From Streptococcaceae bacterium (GTDB lineage: Bacteria > Bacillota > Bacilli > Lactobacillales > Streptococcaceae): a DNA stretch of 8,638 nucleotides. The notes under the pieces are model-generated. The model made no database searches. It was not told where the DNA came from and worked only from the letters and a program-made list of their open reading frames with translations. The stretch lies in contig JAIRLR010000081.1 in the NCBI GenBank assembly GCA_031259195.1, positions 1 to 8,638 on the forward strand, given 5' to 3'. Below are positions 1 to 7,186 of the stretch, in pieces (position 1 is the first letter of the stretch; every line of letters starts with the position of its first letter). Both the position numbers and the translations under genes were made by a program.

Positions 1-10
1 CGAGGCTGTC

Positions 11-58
11 GTTCTAACGATTTGTAATCAAGCAAAGCTTGAACAAATCGTAAAGAAC
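11..58 (-). repeat. Palindromic repeat hairpin, copy H1 (reverse orientation)
   Basis: A 20-bp interrupted stem: gttct (11-15) pairs with agaac (54-58), acgatttgt (17-25) with acaaatcgt (43-51), and tcaagc (28-33) with gcttga (37-42) around an aaa loop. The reverse complement of 1-58 matches 6176-6234 with only one or two differences, so this is a dispersed repeat and not a chance palindrome. On the minus strand it is preceded by aaaagacctg, the same box that precedes copies H2-H4. The window edge cuts the region, so the full element cannot be seen. Confidence 0.85.
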
Positions 59-97
59 TTAGGCAGGTCTTTTGACGAAATGTCAGGGAAAAAGAAA

Positions 98-229
98 CGC
101 ACCGAGTAGGTACGTCCGCCCTTTACTCTGTCAAGCCTCGCAAGACACTCGTTAAGGCAGTTCGCACCGAGTAGGTACGTCCGCACCTTTACTCTGTCAA
201 GCTAACGCTTGCCAATCGTTAAGCCAGTT
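98..229. repeat. Two-copy tandem repeat, 65-67 bp units
   Basis: Unit 1 (98-162) and unit 2 (163-229) both start cgcaccgagtaggtacgtcc, continue with ctttactctgtcaagc, and end with gttaag(g/c)cagtt; a third unit begins (cgca, 230-233) and stops. Each unit can fold: gagta pairs with tactc (104-108/124-128 and 169-173/190-194), extended by ggt/acc in unit 2. A second stem, gctaacg/cgttaagc (201-207/217-224), is good in unit 2 but decayed in unit 1. The conserved part is the first ~40 bp of each unit. No open frame with a ribosome binding site was seen. It lies next to hairpin H1 and may be part of the same composite intergenic repeat. Confidence 0.8.
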
Positions 230-284
230 CGCAATTTTCATGGATCTAGTTTCGCAAGAGGTCTATTAAATAATTCATTGGTAT

Positions 285-351
285 TTTTTAGTAATACAAA
301 GTGTTCATTTTTAGTAATTTGAAGTGTTATTTTTTGGTAGTTTGCGTTAAT
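285..351. repeat. Three imperfect 23-bp direct repeats upstream of the ATPase gene
   Basis: Copy A (285-307) and copy B (308-330) share tttttagtaat followed by a spacer and aagtgtt. Copy C (331-351) is a decayed version, tttttggtag then ttgcgtt. The period is 23 bp, about two helical turns, so the three copies would present the same face to a binding protein. The array ends about 45 bp before the ATPase start codon, where an operator or promoter would lie. An AT-rich TATAAA follows at 351-356, but no convincing -35 box is placed with it. Whether this is a regulatory array or a remnant of a mobile element end cannot be decided from one locus. Confidence 0.65.
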
Positions 352-396
352 ATAAAGTTATAAATTTGTTGATAGATAGCTATAAGGAGCACATAT

Positions 397-1674
397 ATGT
401 ACCTCAAACGACATGTTGATACTTTATTACAGAAATACATTGAAAATTTCCCTGTTATTCTTATAGAAGGAGCAAAAGCTGTAGGGAAAACAAGTACGTG
501 TGAGAATATCGCCAAAACTTCTTATTACTTGGATGAACCTCTTCATTATGAAGTGTTATCATCTATTCCGGATATTTTACAAAAAGATATACCGCCTATT
601 TTGATTGATGAGTGGCAAAAGTTACCTTCCATTTGGGAATACTCAAGAAGAGCAGTAGATAGAGGACTAAGTGCGGGATTTTTACTTTTAACAGGAAGTA
701 GTCCTAAAATTAATGCTAATATTCATAGCGGTGCAGGCCGGATTGTACGTTTAAAAATGCGTCCATTTACCATAGAAGAACGTCAAATATCTGATGTATA
801 TATTCGTATTTCTGATTTTTTAGATGTAAGGATCACAGATAATATTTCAGAAAGAACTAATAAAGGTTTAGTTGATTACCTCGATGAAATTTTTCGTTCA
901 GGCTTGCCAGGTATTCGTGATAAAAGCGAGTATGCACGTAAAGGATTTTTAAAAAGTTATGTTGATAACCTTGCAGAGAAAGAATTTATTGAAAATGGTT
1001 TTTCTATCAAAAAGCCTGATTCTTTACATTCGTGGTTAAAAGCTTATGCATCAGCTATTGCTTCTGTTACAAATTTTCAAACAATTCTTGATGCTTCTAT
1101 GCGAAATAGTTTGGAATCCCCTAGTCGTAAGACTGCAGATAATTATAAAGACATCTTGGTAACTTTAAATGTTATCGAAGAACTCCCTGCTTGGTTGGGG
1201 TATGGAAAATTATTTCCTGCATTAGCAAAAGCATCGAAGCATTTTCTCTTAGATCCTGCGTTAGTTGCTCCCTTACTTGGTATGACAAAAAGTAAAATCC
1301 TTAAAGGAGACGTCCCTCATCCGATTGGTAAGATGAATAAGACTTTTTTAGGGCAATTATTTGAGTCATTAATTTATCAATCATTGATTACCTACGCTGA
1401 AATTAATGGAGCGCGTCTGAGTCATTTGCGTATGAAAAATGGGCGAAGAGAAATTGATTTTATTATTGAAAAAGAAGAGAATAATCAATTAATTGCAATT
1501 GAAGTTAAGTCAGCGTCTTCTATTTCTGATAAAGACGTCGAACATTTAAACTGGTTTGAAGAAATTGCTAAAAAAGAATATAAAACTACAAAAGTAGTTT
1601 TATATATGGGGTCTTTTGCTTTTACACGTAAAGATCAAGTTCATGTGATTCCTGCATCGATGCTAGGGGTTTAG
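397..1674 (+). CDS. AAA+ ATPase, DUF4143 family (predicted ATP-binding protein)
   Basis: The 425-aa protein has the layout of the AAA_14/DUF4143 family. The N-terminal P-loop domain shows Walker A GAKAVGKT at residues 25-32, Walker B ILIDEWQKLP with D71-E72, a sensor-like LLTGSSP at 97-103, and the family's GRIV-L-MRPF-EE stretch at 114-128. A winged-helix-like part follows around residues 240-265 (RKTADNYKDILVTLNVIEELPAW). The C-terminal DUF4143 region ends in a PD-(D/E)XK-like core, REIDFII then E369-V-K371, with D354 as the candidate acidic residue. The start is supported by aaggag at 384-389, 7 bp before the ATG. Family members are widespread accessory ATPases, often in multiple copies; their role is poorly known and some are suggested to be toxin-antitoxin or defence related, which is not shown here. 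It lies 35 bp upstream of polC and may be cotranscribed with it. All ATPase motifs appear intact. Confidence 0.93.
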   Translation: MYLKRHVDTLLQKYIENFPVILIEGAKAVGKTSTCENIAKTSYYLDEPLHYEVLSSIPDILQKDIPPILIDEWQKLPSIWEYSRRAVDRGLSAGFLLLTGSSPKINANIHSGAGRIVRLKMRPFTIEERQISDVYIRISDFLDVRITDNISERTNKGLVDYLDEIFRSGLPGIRDKSEYARKGFLKSYVDNLAEKEFIENGFSIKKPDSLHSWLKAYASAIASVTNFQTILDASMRNSLESPSRKTADNYKDILVTLNVIEELPAWLGYGKLFPALAKASKHFLLDPALVAPLLGMTKSKILKGDVPHPIGKMNKTFLGQLFESLIYQSLITYAEINGARLSHLRMKNGRREIDFIIEKEENNQLIAIEVKSASSISDKDVEHLNWFEEIAKKEYKTTKVVLYMGSFAFTRKDQVHVIPASMLGV

Positions 1675-1709
1675 CTATAATAGACAAACAAACTAAGAAG
1701 GGAAATGTT

Positions 1710-4700
1710 ATGTCTGAGAGAAAAGAGTTATTTGAAAGATTGATGGAACATATTGGCTTAGATGAAGAGATTTCTCAGAGTTTTCATATGCAGCAAGCCT
1801 TACTTCAGCAGGTGGAAGTGCATCCTGAAAAACGTGTATGGAGTTTTAACTTTATATTTCCAACAATTTTACCTATTGAGCTATATAAGTCTTTTCAACA
1901 GCGCTTAGTTGATGCTTTTGCTGATATTGCCACTGTTAAGATGCAAGTCAATGTCAAGGAATCATCGTTTAATGAACAGTTATTAAACGATTACTTTTCA
2001 CTAATTCTAAAGGAATGCTGCGATTCAGCAACCGTTCGCAATTGTTTAGCAAAATGTTCACTAACCTTACAAGATGCGCATGTTTTATTAAAGCTTAATA
2101 ATGAAGCAATGCTGGGATTTTTCGAGCAAAAGTATTTATCAGCTTTTCTTGCTTGCTTTAAAAAGCAAGGGTTCCCTCATTTAAGCTTTCAACTGCTTAT
2201 TGATGATGAAGCCTCCAAAAAAGCAAATTATCTTTTTGAGGAAAGAAAGCAAGAGTTGGAAAATGACCTGGTCAACGAAGTTCAACAAATTTTTATAGCC
2301 AAGGGACAAAAACTTAAAGAAAATGCCAAAATTAATAAGCAAAAAGAATGCTTTAGCCATCCCATATCTTTTGGTCGTGAAATACCAAAGACTAAAGCAA
2401 TTACAACGATGAACAGCGTTACAGAAGAAGAGAAGCGAATTGTTTTTGAAGGGGTTATTTTTGCGATTGATATCAGAGAAACAAAAACAGGACGCAAGAT
2501 TTTAAATATTAAAGTAACGGATTATACTTCTTCATTTCAGATGCAAAAATTTGCTAATAATGAAAAAGAAGAAGCGGCATTTGTTGCTTTAAAAAAGGGT
2601 AGCTGGCTTCGCGTTCGTGGATCAGTCCAATATAATGACTTTGCTCGTGATTTAGTGATGAACATTACTGATTTACAGGAAATAAAAGGACCTGTAAGAC
2701 TTGATAATGCATCTAGCGAAGAAAAACGTGTTGAGCTTCATATGCATACCAATATGTCAACCATGGATGCGGTATCAAGCGCTAAAGACTTGGTCAACCA
2801 AGCCAAAAAATGGGGACATAAAGCCGTTGCTATTACAGATCACGCTGGCGCACAATCCTTTCCTGATGCTTATCATGCGGCCGGTAATGATATTAAAGTT
2901 ATCTACGGTGTGGAAGGCAATGTTGTCGATGACAAGGTGCCCATTGCTTACAATGAGCAGCATATTGACTTACTTGATGCCACTTATGTTGTTTTTGATG
3001 TGGAAACCACAGGTTTATCAGCTTTTTATAATCAGTTAATCCAAGTAGCAGCAACAAAAAGGCATAAAGGAGAAGTGATAGCTACTTTTGATGAATTTAT
3101 CGATCCTGGCATACCGATTAGCGCCTTTACAACGCAGTTAACTTCAATCACTAATGAAATGGTTAAAGGCTCAAAGCCCTTAAAACAAGTGCTTAAAGAG
3201 TTTAAAGAATTTTGTCAGGATGCCATTTTAGTTGCCCATAATGCTACCTTTGATATTGACTTTATCAATGCCAACTATGCGCGTAACGGCATTGCCGAGA
3301 TTGCTGAGCCATGTATTGATACCTTAGAGTTTGCCAGAAATTTATACCCAGATTTAAAAAAATTTGGCTTGGGGCAGTTGACGAAAAAGTTTGGGGTTAG
3401 CTTGGAAAGTCATCATTTGGCAAATTACGATGCAAAAGCAACCGCAAGGCTAAACTGGATTTTTATTAAAGATGCTCATGAAAAACTGGACGTGCAGTTT
3501 CATGATGAGTTAAATACAAAAGTGAGCACGAAGGATGCTTACAAGCGTGCGCGAGCCTTTCATGCAACGATTTATGCTCAAAATCAAACTGGTTTAAAAA
3601 ATCTTTTTAAACTGATTTCTCTATCTTATGTGAAATATTATCATGGCAAACTAGCACGCATTCCACGTAGTGAACTCAAAAAATATCGCAAGGGATTGAT
3701 TATTGGCTCCGCCTGCAGCTTAGGCGAAGTTTTTCAAGCAATGCTTGAAAAAGGTTATGAGAAAGCAAAAAAAGTGGCGGCCTTTTATGATTTTATTGAA
3801 ATCATGCCCAAAGCAGTATATGAGCCATTGTTATTTAATGAAGTGATTACCAGTGAAAAAGATCTAGAAGAAATATTGCGTCAGTTAATTAAGCTAGGAG
3901 AAGAGTTAGATAAACCTGTGGTGGCCACAGGAGATGTTCATTATTTAAACCCTAAAGATGCTCTTTATCGCGAAATTTTAGTTCGCACACTTGGTTTTGA
4001 AAATCCGCTTAATCGCTCAAAAAACAAAGATGCTCCACTACCGCCGATGCCCAAAGTTCACTTTCGCACAACGGATGAGATGCTTAAAGAGTTTGCCTTT
4101 CTGGGAGCAAAAAAAACCAAAGAAGTGGTAGTAACGAATTCAAATAAGGTTGCATCTTGGTTTGAAACAGTGATTCCTGTGAAAAAAGATTTATATACGC
4201 CAAAACTTAAAAATTCGGAAGAGAAAATAGCCAAACTAACCTTTAAGCGAGCAAAAAAGCTTTATGGAACCAAATTACCTGAAATTGTTCAAGCACGCAT
4301 TAATAAAGAGCTAAATTCTATTATTGGTAACGGCTTTTCGGTCATTTATTTGATTTCACAAGAGTTGGTTTTGCGTTCTAATCAGCGTGGCTTTCTGGTG
4401 GGGTCTCGTGGTTCGGTAGGTTCGAGTTTGGTAGCAACGATGATTGGGATTACGGAGGTTAATCCGCTGCCGCCGCATTATTACTGCCCCAATTGTCATC
4501 ATAATGAATTTTTCACTAAAGGTGAGTACGGTTCAGGTTTTGATATGCCTGATATTGCTTGTCCAAAATGCAGTGAAAAGCTAAAAAAAGACGGGCAGGA
4601 TATTCCTTTTGAAACTTTTCTTGGTTTTCATGGTGATAAAGTTCCGGATATTGACTTAAACTTTTCTGGTGAAGATCAAGCGCGTGCTCACTTAGATACA

Positions 4701-6101
4701 CGTGATCTTTTCGGGAAAGATCATGTCTATCGTGCAGGAACCATTGCCACCGTAGCTGATCGCACAGCTTTTGGTTTTGTCAAAGCTTACGAGCGTGATA
4801 ATAATCTGCAGCTGCGTAATGCTGAAGTAGAGCGTTTAACACTGGGTTCTACAGGTGTAAAACGGACAACAGGTCAGCATCCTGGAGGAATTATTGTTAT
4901 TCCACAAGATATGGATGTTTATGACTTTACGCCGATTGCTTATCCGGCTGAAGATATTACATCTGAGTGGCAAACAACACATTTTGACTTTCATTCGATC
5001 CATGATAATGTTTTGAAACTAGACATTTTAGGACACGATGATCCGACAATGATTCGCATGCTGCAAAATTTATCAGGCATAGACCCGGAAGCAATTCCGG
5101 TGGATGATCCTGAAGTGATGAAGATTTTTCAAGGACCAGAAATTTTAGGGGTAACTCCAGAGCAAATTTATGCAAAGACAGGAACTTATGGTATTCCTGA
5201 GTTTGGTACGCGCTTTGTTATGGGAATGCTAGAGGAAACAAGGCCCACAACTTTTGCAGAACTTTTGCAAATCTCCGGTCTTTCGCATGGGAGCAATGTT
5301 TGGCTTAAAAATGCGCAAGAGTTGATTCAAAATGGGCAAGCGAGTCTAAAAGAAGTGATCGGTTGTCGAGATGATATTATGGTTTATTTGATGTATGCAG
5401 GACTTGAGCCTAATATGGCCTTTAAGATTATGGAGCGGGTACGTAAAGGCGCTTGGAATAGTATGCCAGAGGATGAGCGTGAAACTTATCTTGCAGCGAT
5501 GAGAGAGAAAAAGGTTCCCGAGTGGTATATTGACTCATGTACAAAAATTAAATATATGTTTCCCAAAGCGCATGCAGCGGCCTATGTTTTGATGGCTCTG
5601 CGTGTAGCATATTTTAAAGTACACTTCCCTATTCTTTATTACTGTGCTTACTTTTCGATTCGAGCAACAGATTTTGATTTAGCGGCAATGGCTGGCGGAC
5701 TTTCAGCAATTAAAGCACGAATGCAGAAAATTCGTGATAAAGGCTTGGAGACAAGCAATAAAGAAAAAAATTTAATGACTGTATTTGAACTTTGCAACGA
5801 GATGTTAGAGCGTGGGCTGCATTTTTCAAAGATTGATTTGTATAAATCTGAAGCAGAAAACTTTATTATTGATGGAGATACTTTAATTCCGCCATTTAGA
5901 GCAATGGACTCACTTGGAGAAAATGTGGCTAAACAGATTGTTGAAGCTCGCAGTGAAGGTGGGTTTTTATCCAAAGATGATTTGCGCATGCGTGCTGGTG
6001 TTTCCAAAACCTTAATTGAGAAAATGAGTGAGCAAGGAATTTTAGATGGACTACCTGAGGAAAATCAGTTAAGTTTATTTGATGACTTCGATAAGTTATA
6101 A
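1710..6101 (+). CDS. polC: DNA polymerase III subunit alpha, Gram-positive PolC type
   Basis: PolC is the replicative DNA polymerase of low-GC Gram-positive bacteria, with its own 3'-5' proofreading exonuclease. The 1463-aa length is normal for Bacilli. Order of domains: N-terminal domain (about 1-230); OB fold (about 240-330, ending GSVQYNDFARDLVM); PHP domain starting VELHMHTNMSTMDA (H344, H346), split by an inserted DEDDh exonuclease with FDVETTGLS (D430, E432), LVAHNATFDIDF and HHLANYDA; then palm and fingers. A four-cysteine zinc finger is intact (C926, C929, C951, C954). The catalytic aspartates are in VPDIDLNFSG (D980, D982), and RTTGQHPGG, HDDPT and KAHAAAY follow. The C-terminus carries a QLSLF clamp-binding motif (1453-1457). 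The start has gaaggg at 1697-1702. The stop codon TAA is the first three bases of the terminal repeat taagaacc, so the repeat probably supplies it. No proS, rseP or rimP flanks it, and no intrinsic terminator is visible beyond the repeat element. Confidence 0.98.
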   Translation: MSERKELFERLMEHIGLDEEISQSFHMQQALLQQVEVHPEKRVWSFNFIFPTILPIELYKSFQQRLVDAFADIATVKMQVNVKESSFNEQLLNDYFSLILKECCDSATVRNCLAKCSLTLQDAHVLLKLNNEAMLGFFEQKYLSAFLACFKKQGFPHLSFQLLIDDEASKKANYLFEERKQELENDLVNEVQQIFIAKGQKLKENAKINKQKECFSHPISFGREIPKTKAITTMNSVTEEEKRIVFEGVIFAIDIRETKTGRKILNIKVTDYTSSFQMQKFANNEKEEAAFVALKKGSWLRVRGSVQYNDFARDLVMNITDLQEIKGPVRLDNASSEEKRVELHMHTNMSTMDAVSSAKDLVNQAKKWGHKAVAITDHAGAQSFPDAYHAAGNDIKVIYGVEGNVVDDKVPIAYNEQHIDLLDATYVVFDVETTGLSAFYNQLIQVAATKRHKGEVIATFDEFIDPGIPISAFTTQLTSITNEMVKGSKPLKQVLKEFKEFCQDAILVAHNATFDIDFINANYARNGIAEIAEPCIDTLEFARNLYPDLKKFGLGQLTKKFGVSLESHHLANYDAKATARLNWIFIKDAHEKLDVQFHDELNTKVSTKDAYKRARAFHATIYAQNQTGLKNLFKLISLSYVKYYHGKLARIPRSELKKYRKGLIIGSACSLGEVFQAMLEKGYEKAKKVAAFYDFIEIMPKAVYEPLLFNEVITSEKDLEEILRQLIKLGEELDKPVVATGDVHYLNPKDALYREILVRTLGFENPLNRSKNKDAPLPPMPKVHFRTTDEMLKEFAFLGAKKTKEVVVTNSNKVASWFETVIPVKKDLYTPKLKNSEEKIAKLTFKRAKKLYGTKLPEIVQARINKELNSIIGNGFSVIYLISQELVLRSNQRGFLVGSRGSVGSSLVATMIGITEVNPLPPHYYCPNCHHNEFFTKGEYGSGFDMPDIACPKCSEKLKKDGQDIPFETFLGFHGDKVPDIDLNFSGEDQARAHLDTRDLFGKDHVYRAGTIATVADRTAFGFVKAYERDNNLQLRNAEVERLTLGSTGVKRTTGQHPGGIIVIPQDMDVYDFTPIAYPAEDITSEWQTTHFDFHSIHDNVLKLDILGHDDPTMIRMLQNLSGIDPEAIPVDDPEVMKIFQGPEILGVTPEQIYAKTGTYGIPEFGTRFVMGMLEETRPTTFAELLQISGLSHGSNVWLKNAQELIQNGQASLKEVIGCRDDIMVYLMYAGLEPNMAFKIMERVRKGAWNSMPEDERETYLAAMREKKVPEWYIDSCTKIKYMFPKAHAAAYVLMALRVAYFKVHFPILYYCAYFSIRATDFDLAAMAGGLSAIKARMQKIRDKGLETSNKEKNLMTVFELCNEMLERGLHFSKIDLYKSEAENFIIDGDTLIPPFRAMDSLGENVAKQIVEARSEGGFLSKDDLRMRAGVSKTLIEKMSEQGILDGLPEENQLSLFDDFDKL

Positions 6102-6175
6102 GAACCTGTTAACTTGTCTCCAGAATTGCGACTTTTCTGGTAATGCTTGCCTTTCTTTGTCAAAAGACCTGTCGG

Positions 6176-6223
6176 GTTCTTTACGATTTGTTCAAGCTTT
6201 GCTTGATTACAAATCGTTAGAAC
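6176..6223 (+). repeat. Palindromic repeat hairpin, copy H2
   Basis: gttct (6176-6180) pairs with agaac (6219-6223), acgatttgt (6183-6191) with acaaatcgt (6209-6217), and tcaagc (6192-6197) with gcttga (6201-6206) around a ttt loop. It is preceded by the box aaaagacctgtcggg. It is nearly identical to the reverse complement of H1 at the window start. No T-run follows the stem, so it does not look like a standard intrinsic terminator. Confidence 0.85.
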
Positions 6224-6234
6224 GAAAGCCTCGA

Positions 6235-6343
6235 TTTAGCACCGCTAAACCTGCGTTTCCGGTGAAAGAAAACTCATACTTCGTTTTCCTTTATCCATTA
6301 CCTGAAAACCGTGTTTTCAGCCTAGAAATGCGTAAAAATTTCT
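6235..6343. repeat. Chain of four small hairpins inside the element
   Basis: Four short inverted repeats follow each other: tttagc/gctaaa (6235-6249, loop acc), gaaaac/gttttc (6268-6288), ctgaaaac/gttttcag (6302-6320, loop cgt, perfect 8 bp) and agaaat/atttct (6324-6343). With H2 and H3 on either side this makes six potential stems within about 230 bp. The second and third hairpins share the same gaaaac/gttttc arms, so they may be duplicates of one unit. None has the GC-rich stem plus T-run of an intrinsic terminator. Confidence 0.6.
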
Positions 6344-6359
6344 CAAAAAAACCTGTCGG

Positions 6360-6407
6360 GTTATTACAAGTTGTTTCAAACTTTGCTTGATTACAAACTT
6401 GTATAAC
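6360..6407 (+). repeat. Palindromic repeat hairpin, copy H3
   Basis: gttat (6360-6364) pairs with ataac (6403-6407), and acaagttgt (6366-6374) pairs with acaaacttgt (6393-6402) with a single bulged base. The tip tcaaac/gcttga (6376-6381/6385-6390) has lost one pair relative to the other copies. It is preceded by acctgtcggg and followed by gggattcat, both shared with H4. Stem bases differ from H2 at several positions on both arms while pairing is kept. Confidence 0.8.
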
Positions 6408-6460
6408 GGGATTCATCAATAGACAGACAAGTTAACAGGTTCTAAGGGAGTATAAGCAAA

Positions 6461-7117
6461 ATGATGATAAAATTAATAAAAATTGGCAAAGGGATTGCTT
6501 TATTTTTAGCCTTTTTTCTCATAAGTCAACTTAGCACTACTTTTATAGGTATTGCTTTTGGTTTTTCCAAAGCCGTACATAAGCCAATAAATAATCTGGC
6601 AACTTGTGTATTAGTGATTGCTATTTTAGCTAATGTTTGGTTAGTCTTATATGTTGCTGGTAGATATGGATTTAAGTTTCACTTCAATTTTTTCAATATC
6701 AAAACATTAAAAACTATTTGTTTGGCCATTCTCTGCATGACTGCAGTGGTCATTTTAGGAGGCTTACTTTCACATGGAGATATGACTAAAAATGATAAAA
6801 TGCTACTGGAAATAAGTCGCAGAGTGCCAAAAATTGTTATGTTCCTTATGACAGTTATCGGGGCGCCAATCATGGAAGAGATCACTTTTCGCGGAATGAT
6901 TATGGGAAAGCTTCTGAAGAAGATCCCGTGGCTAAGCTTATTATTAAGCTCTTTATTATTTGGCTTAGCCCACGGACCAAGGGACCTTGGCAGTTGGATA
7001 AGCTATGGAGGAATAGGATTAATTCTAAGTTTAGTTTATATGCACACTAAACGTTTGGAAGTAAATATCTGTGTGCATTTTTTGTGGAATCTATTTGCAG
7101 TTATTATGATGTTTTAA
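6461..7117 (+). CDS. CPBP family intramembrane metalloprotease (Abi/CAAX-like)
   Basis: The 218-aa hydrophobic protein has several membrane segments (about residues 8-35, 45-68, 82-103, 125-137, 152-170, 180-197 and the C-terminal end). It carries the three CPBP signatures: MEEITFRG with E139-E140 and R144, FGLAHG with H171, and HFLWN with H206 and N210, which are the proposed metal-binding and catalytic residues of the Rce1-type fold. All are intact, so an active protease is expected. In Bacillota such proteins include bacteriocin self-immunity proteins and membrane protein processing enzymes; the substrate here is unknown and no bacteriocin gene is visible nearby. Start: aagggag at 6444-6450 lies 10 bp before the first ATG; a second ATG at 6464 would be 13 bp away and is less likely. 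That ribosome binding site abuts the MITE-like element, so transcription must come from polC read-through or from within the element. Confidence 0.93.
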   Translation: MMIKLIKIGKGIALFLAFFLISQLSTTFIGIAFGFSKAVHKPINNLATCVLVIAILANVWLVLYVAGRYGFKFHFNFFNIKTLKTICLAILCMTAVVILGGLLSHGDMTKNDKMLLEISRRVPKIVMFLMTVIGAPIMEEITFRGMIMGKLLKKIPWLSLLLSSLLFGLAHGPRDLGSWISYGGIGLILSLVYMHTKRLEVNICVHFLWNLFAVIMMF

Positions 7118-7186
7118 AATGTGAATCATTCGCGCTAAATCTGTTTCTTTTGGCAAGGTAATGATTTTGGCGCGAGTATTTTCATG
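7118..7186. other. Spacer with an imperfect inverted repeat after the protease gene
   Basis: tcgcgc (7130-7135) and gcgcga (7170-7175) are complementary, with weaker matching in the flanking A/T bases. The loop of about 34 bases is too long and the T-run too weak for a confident intrinsic terminator. On the minus strand the same stretch is open and reads RAKIITLPKETDLARMI, which has the look of protein sequence but has no start codon or ribosome binding site. It may be a decayed gene fragment; I cannot assign a family. Confidence 0.3.

Larger units (their letters stand above)
6101..6443. mobile_element. MITE-like element with 19-bp perfect terminal inverted repeats
   Basis: The ends agaacctgttaacttgtct (6101-6119) and agacaagttaacaggttct (6425-6443) are perfect inverted repeats, each containing the palindrome gttaac. 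The interior carries two copies of the covarying hairpin (H2, H3), each preceded by cctgtcggg, and four smaller hairpins between them. The same terminal repeat recurs at 7187-7208 and twice at 8231-8282. TA precedes the left end at every site, compatible with a TA target duplication as in IS630/mariner-type MITEs, although here the right flank reads ggttcta, one base short. No transposase is encoded. The element starts in the polC stop codon and ends directly at the Shine-Dalgarno sequence aagggag of the next gene, so it is the whole intergenic space. It also contains an open frame of about 100 codons with no ribosome binding site. Confidence 0.75.

Noticed and set aside
98..229. CRISPR array
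   Set aside because: There are only two units, the conserved part is about 40 bp, the variable parts are related to each other, and there are no cas genes.
2282..2497. Minus-strand open frame of 71 codons inside polC
   Set aside because: It lies fully antisense to the conserved polC coding sequence, has no ribosome binding site and no family-like features.
2701..3039. + strand frame of 112 codons overlapping the PHP/exonuclease part of polC
   Set aside because: It is a shadow of polC in another frame; the polC frame carries the catalytic motifs there and is uninterrupted.
5648..6007. Minus-strand open frame of 119 codons at the polC 3' end
   Set aside because: It is antisense to conserved PolC residues (including the LIPPFRAM region) and has the low-complexity Ser/Leu/Ile composition of a shadow frame.
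6176..6407. Intrinsic terminator for polC
   Set aside because: The hairpins are not followed by T-runs, and the same structures occur away from gene ends; the dispersed-repeat reading fits better.
6390..6410. Promoter for the protease gene inside the element (TTGATT with TATAAC)
   Set aside because: The spacing between the boxes is about 9 bp, far from the usual 17, and both boxes are parts of the hairpin stem.
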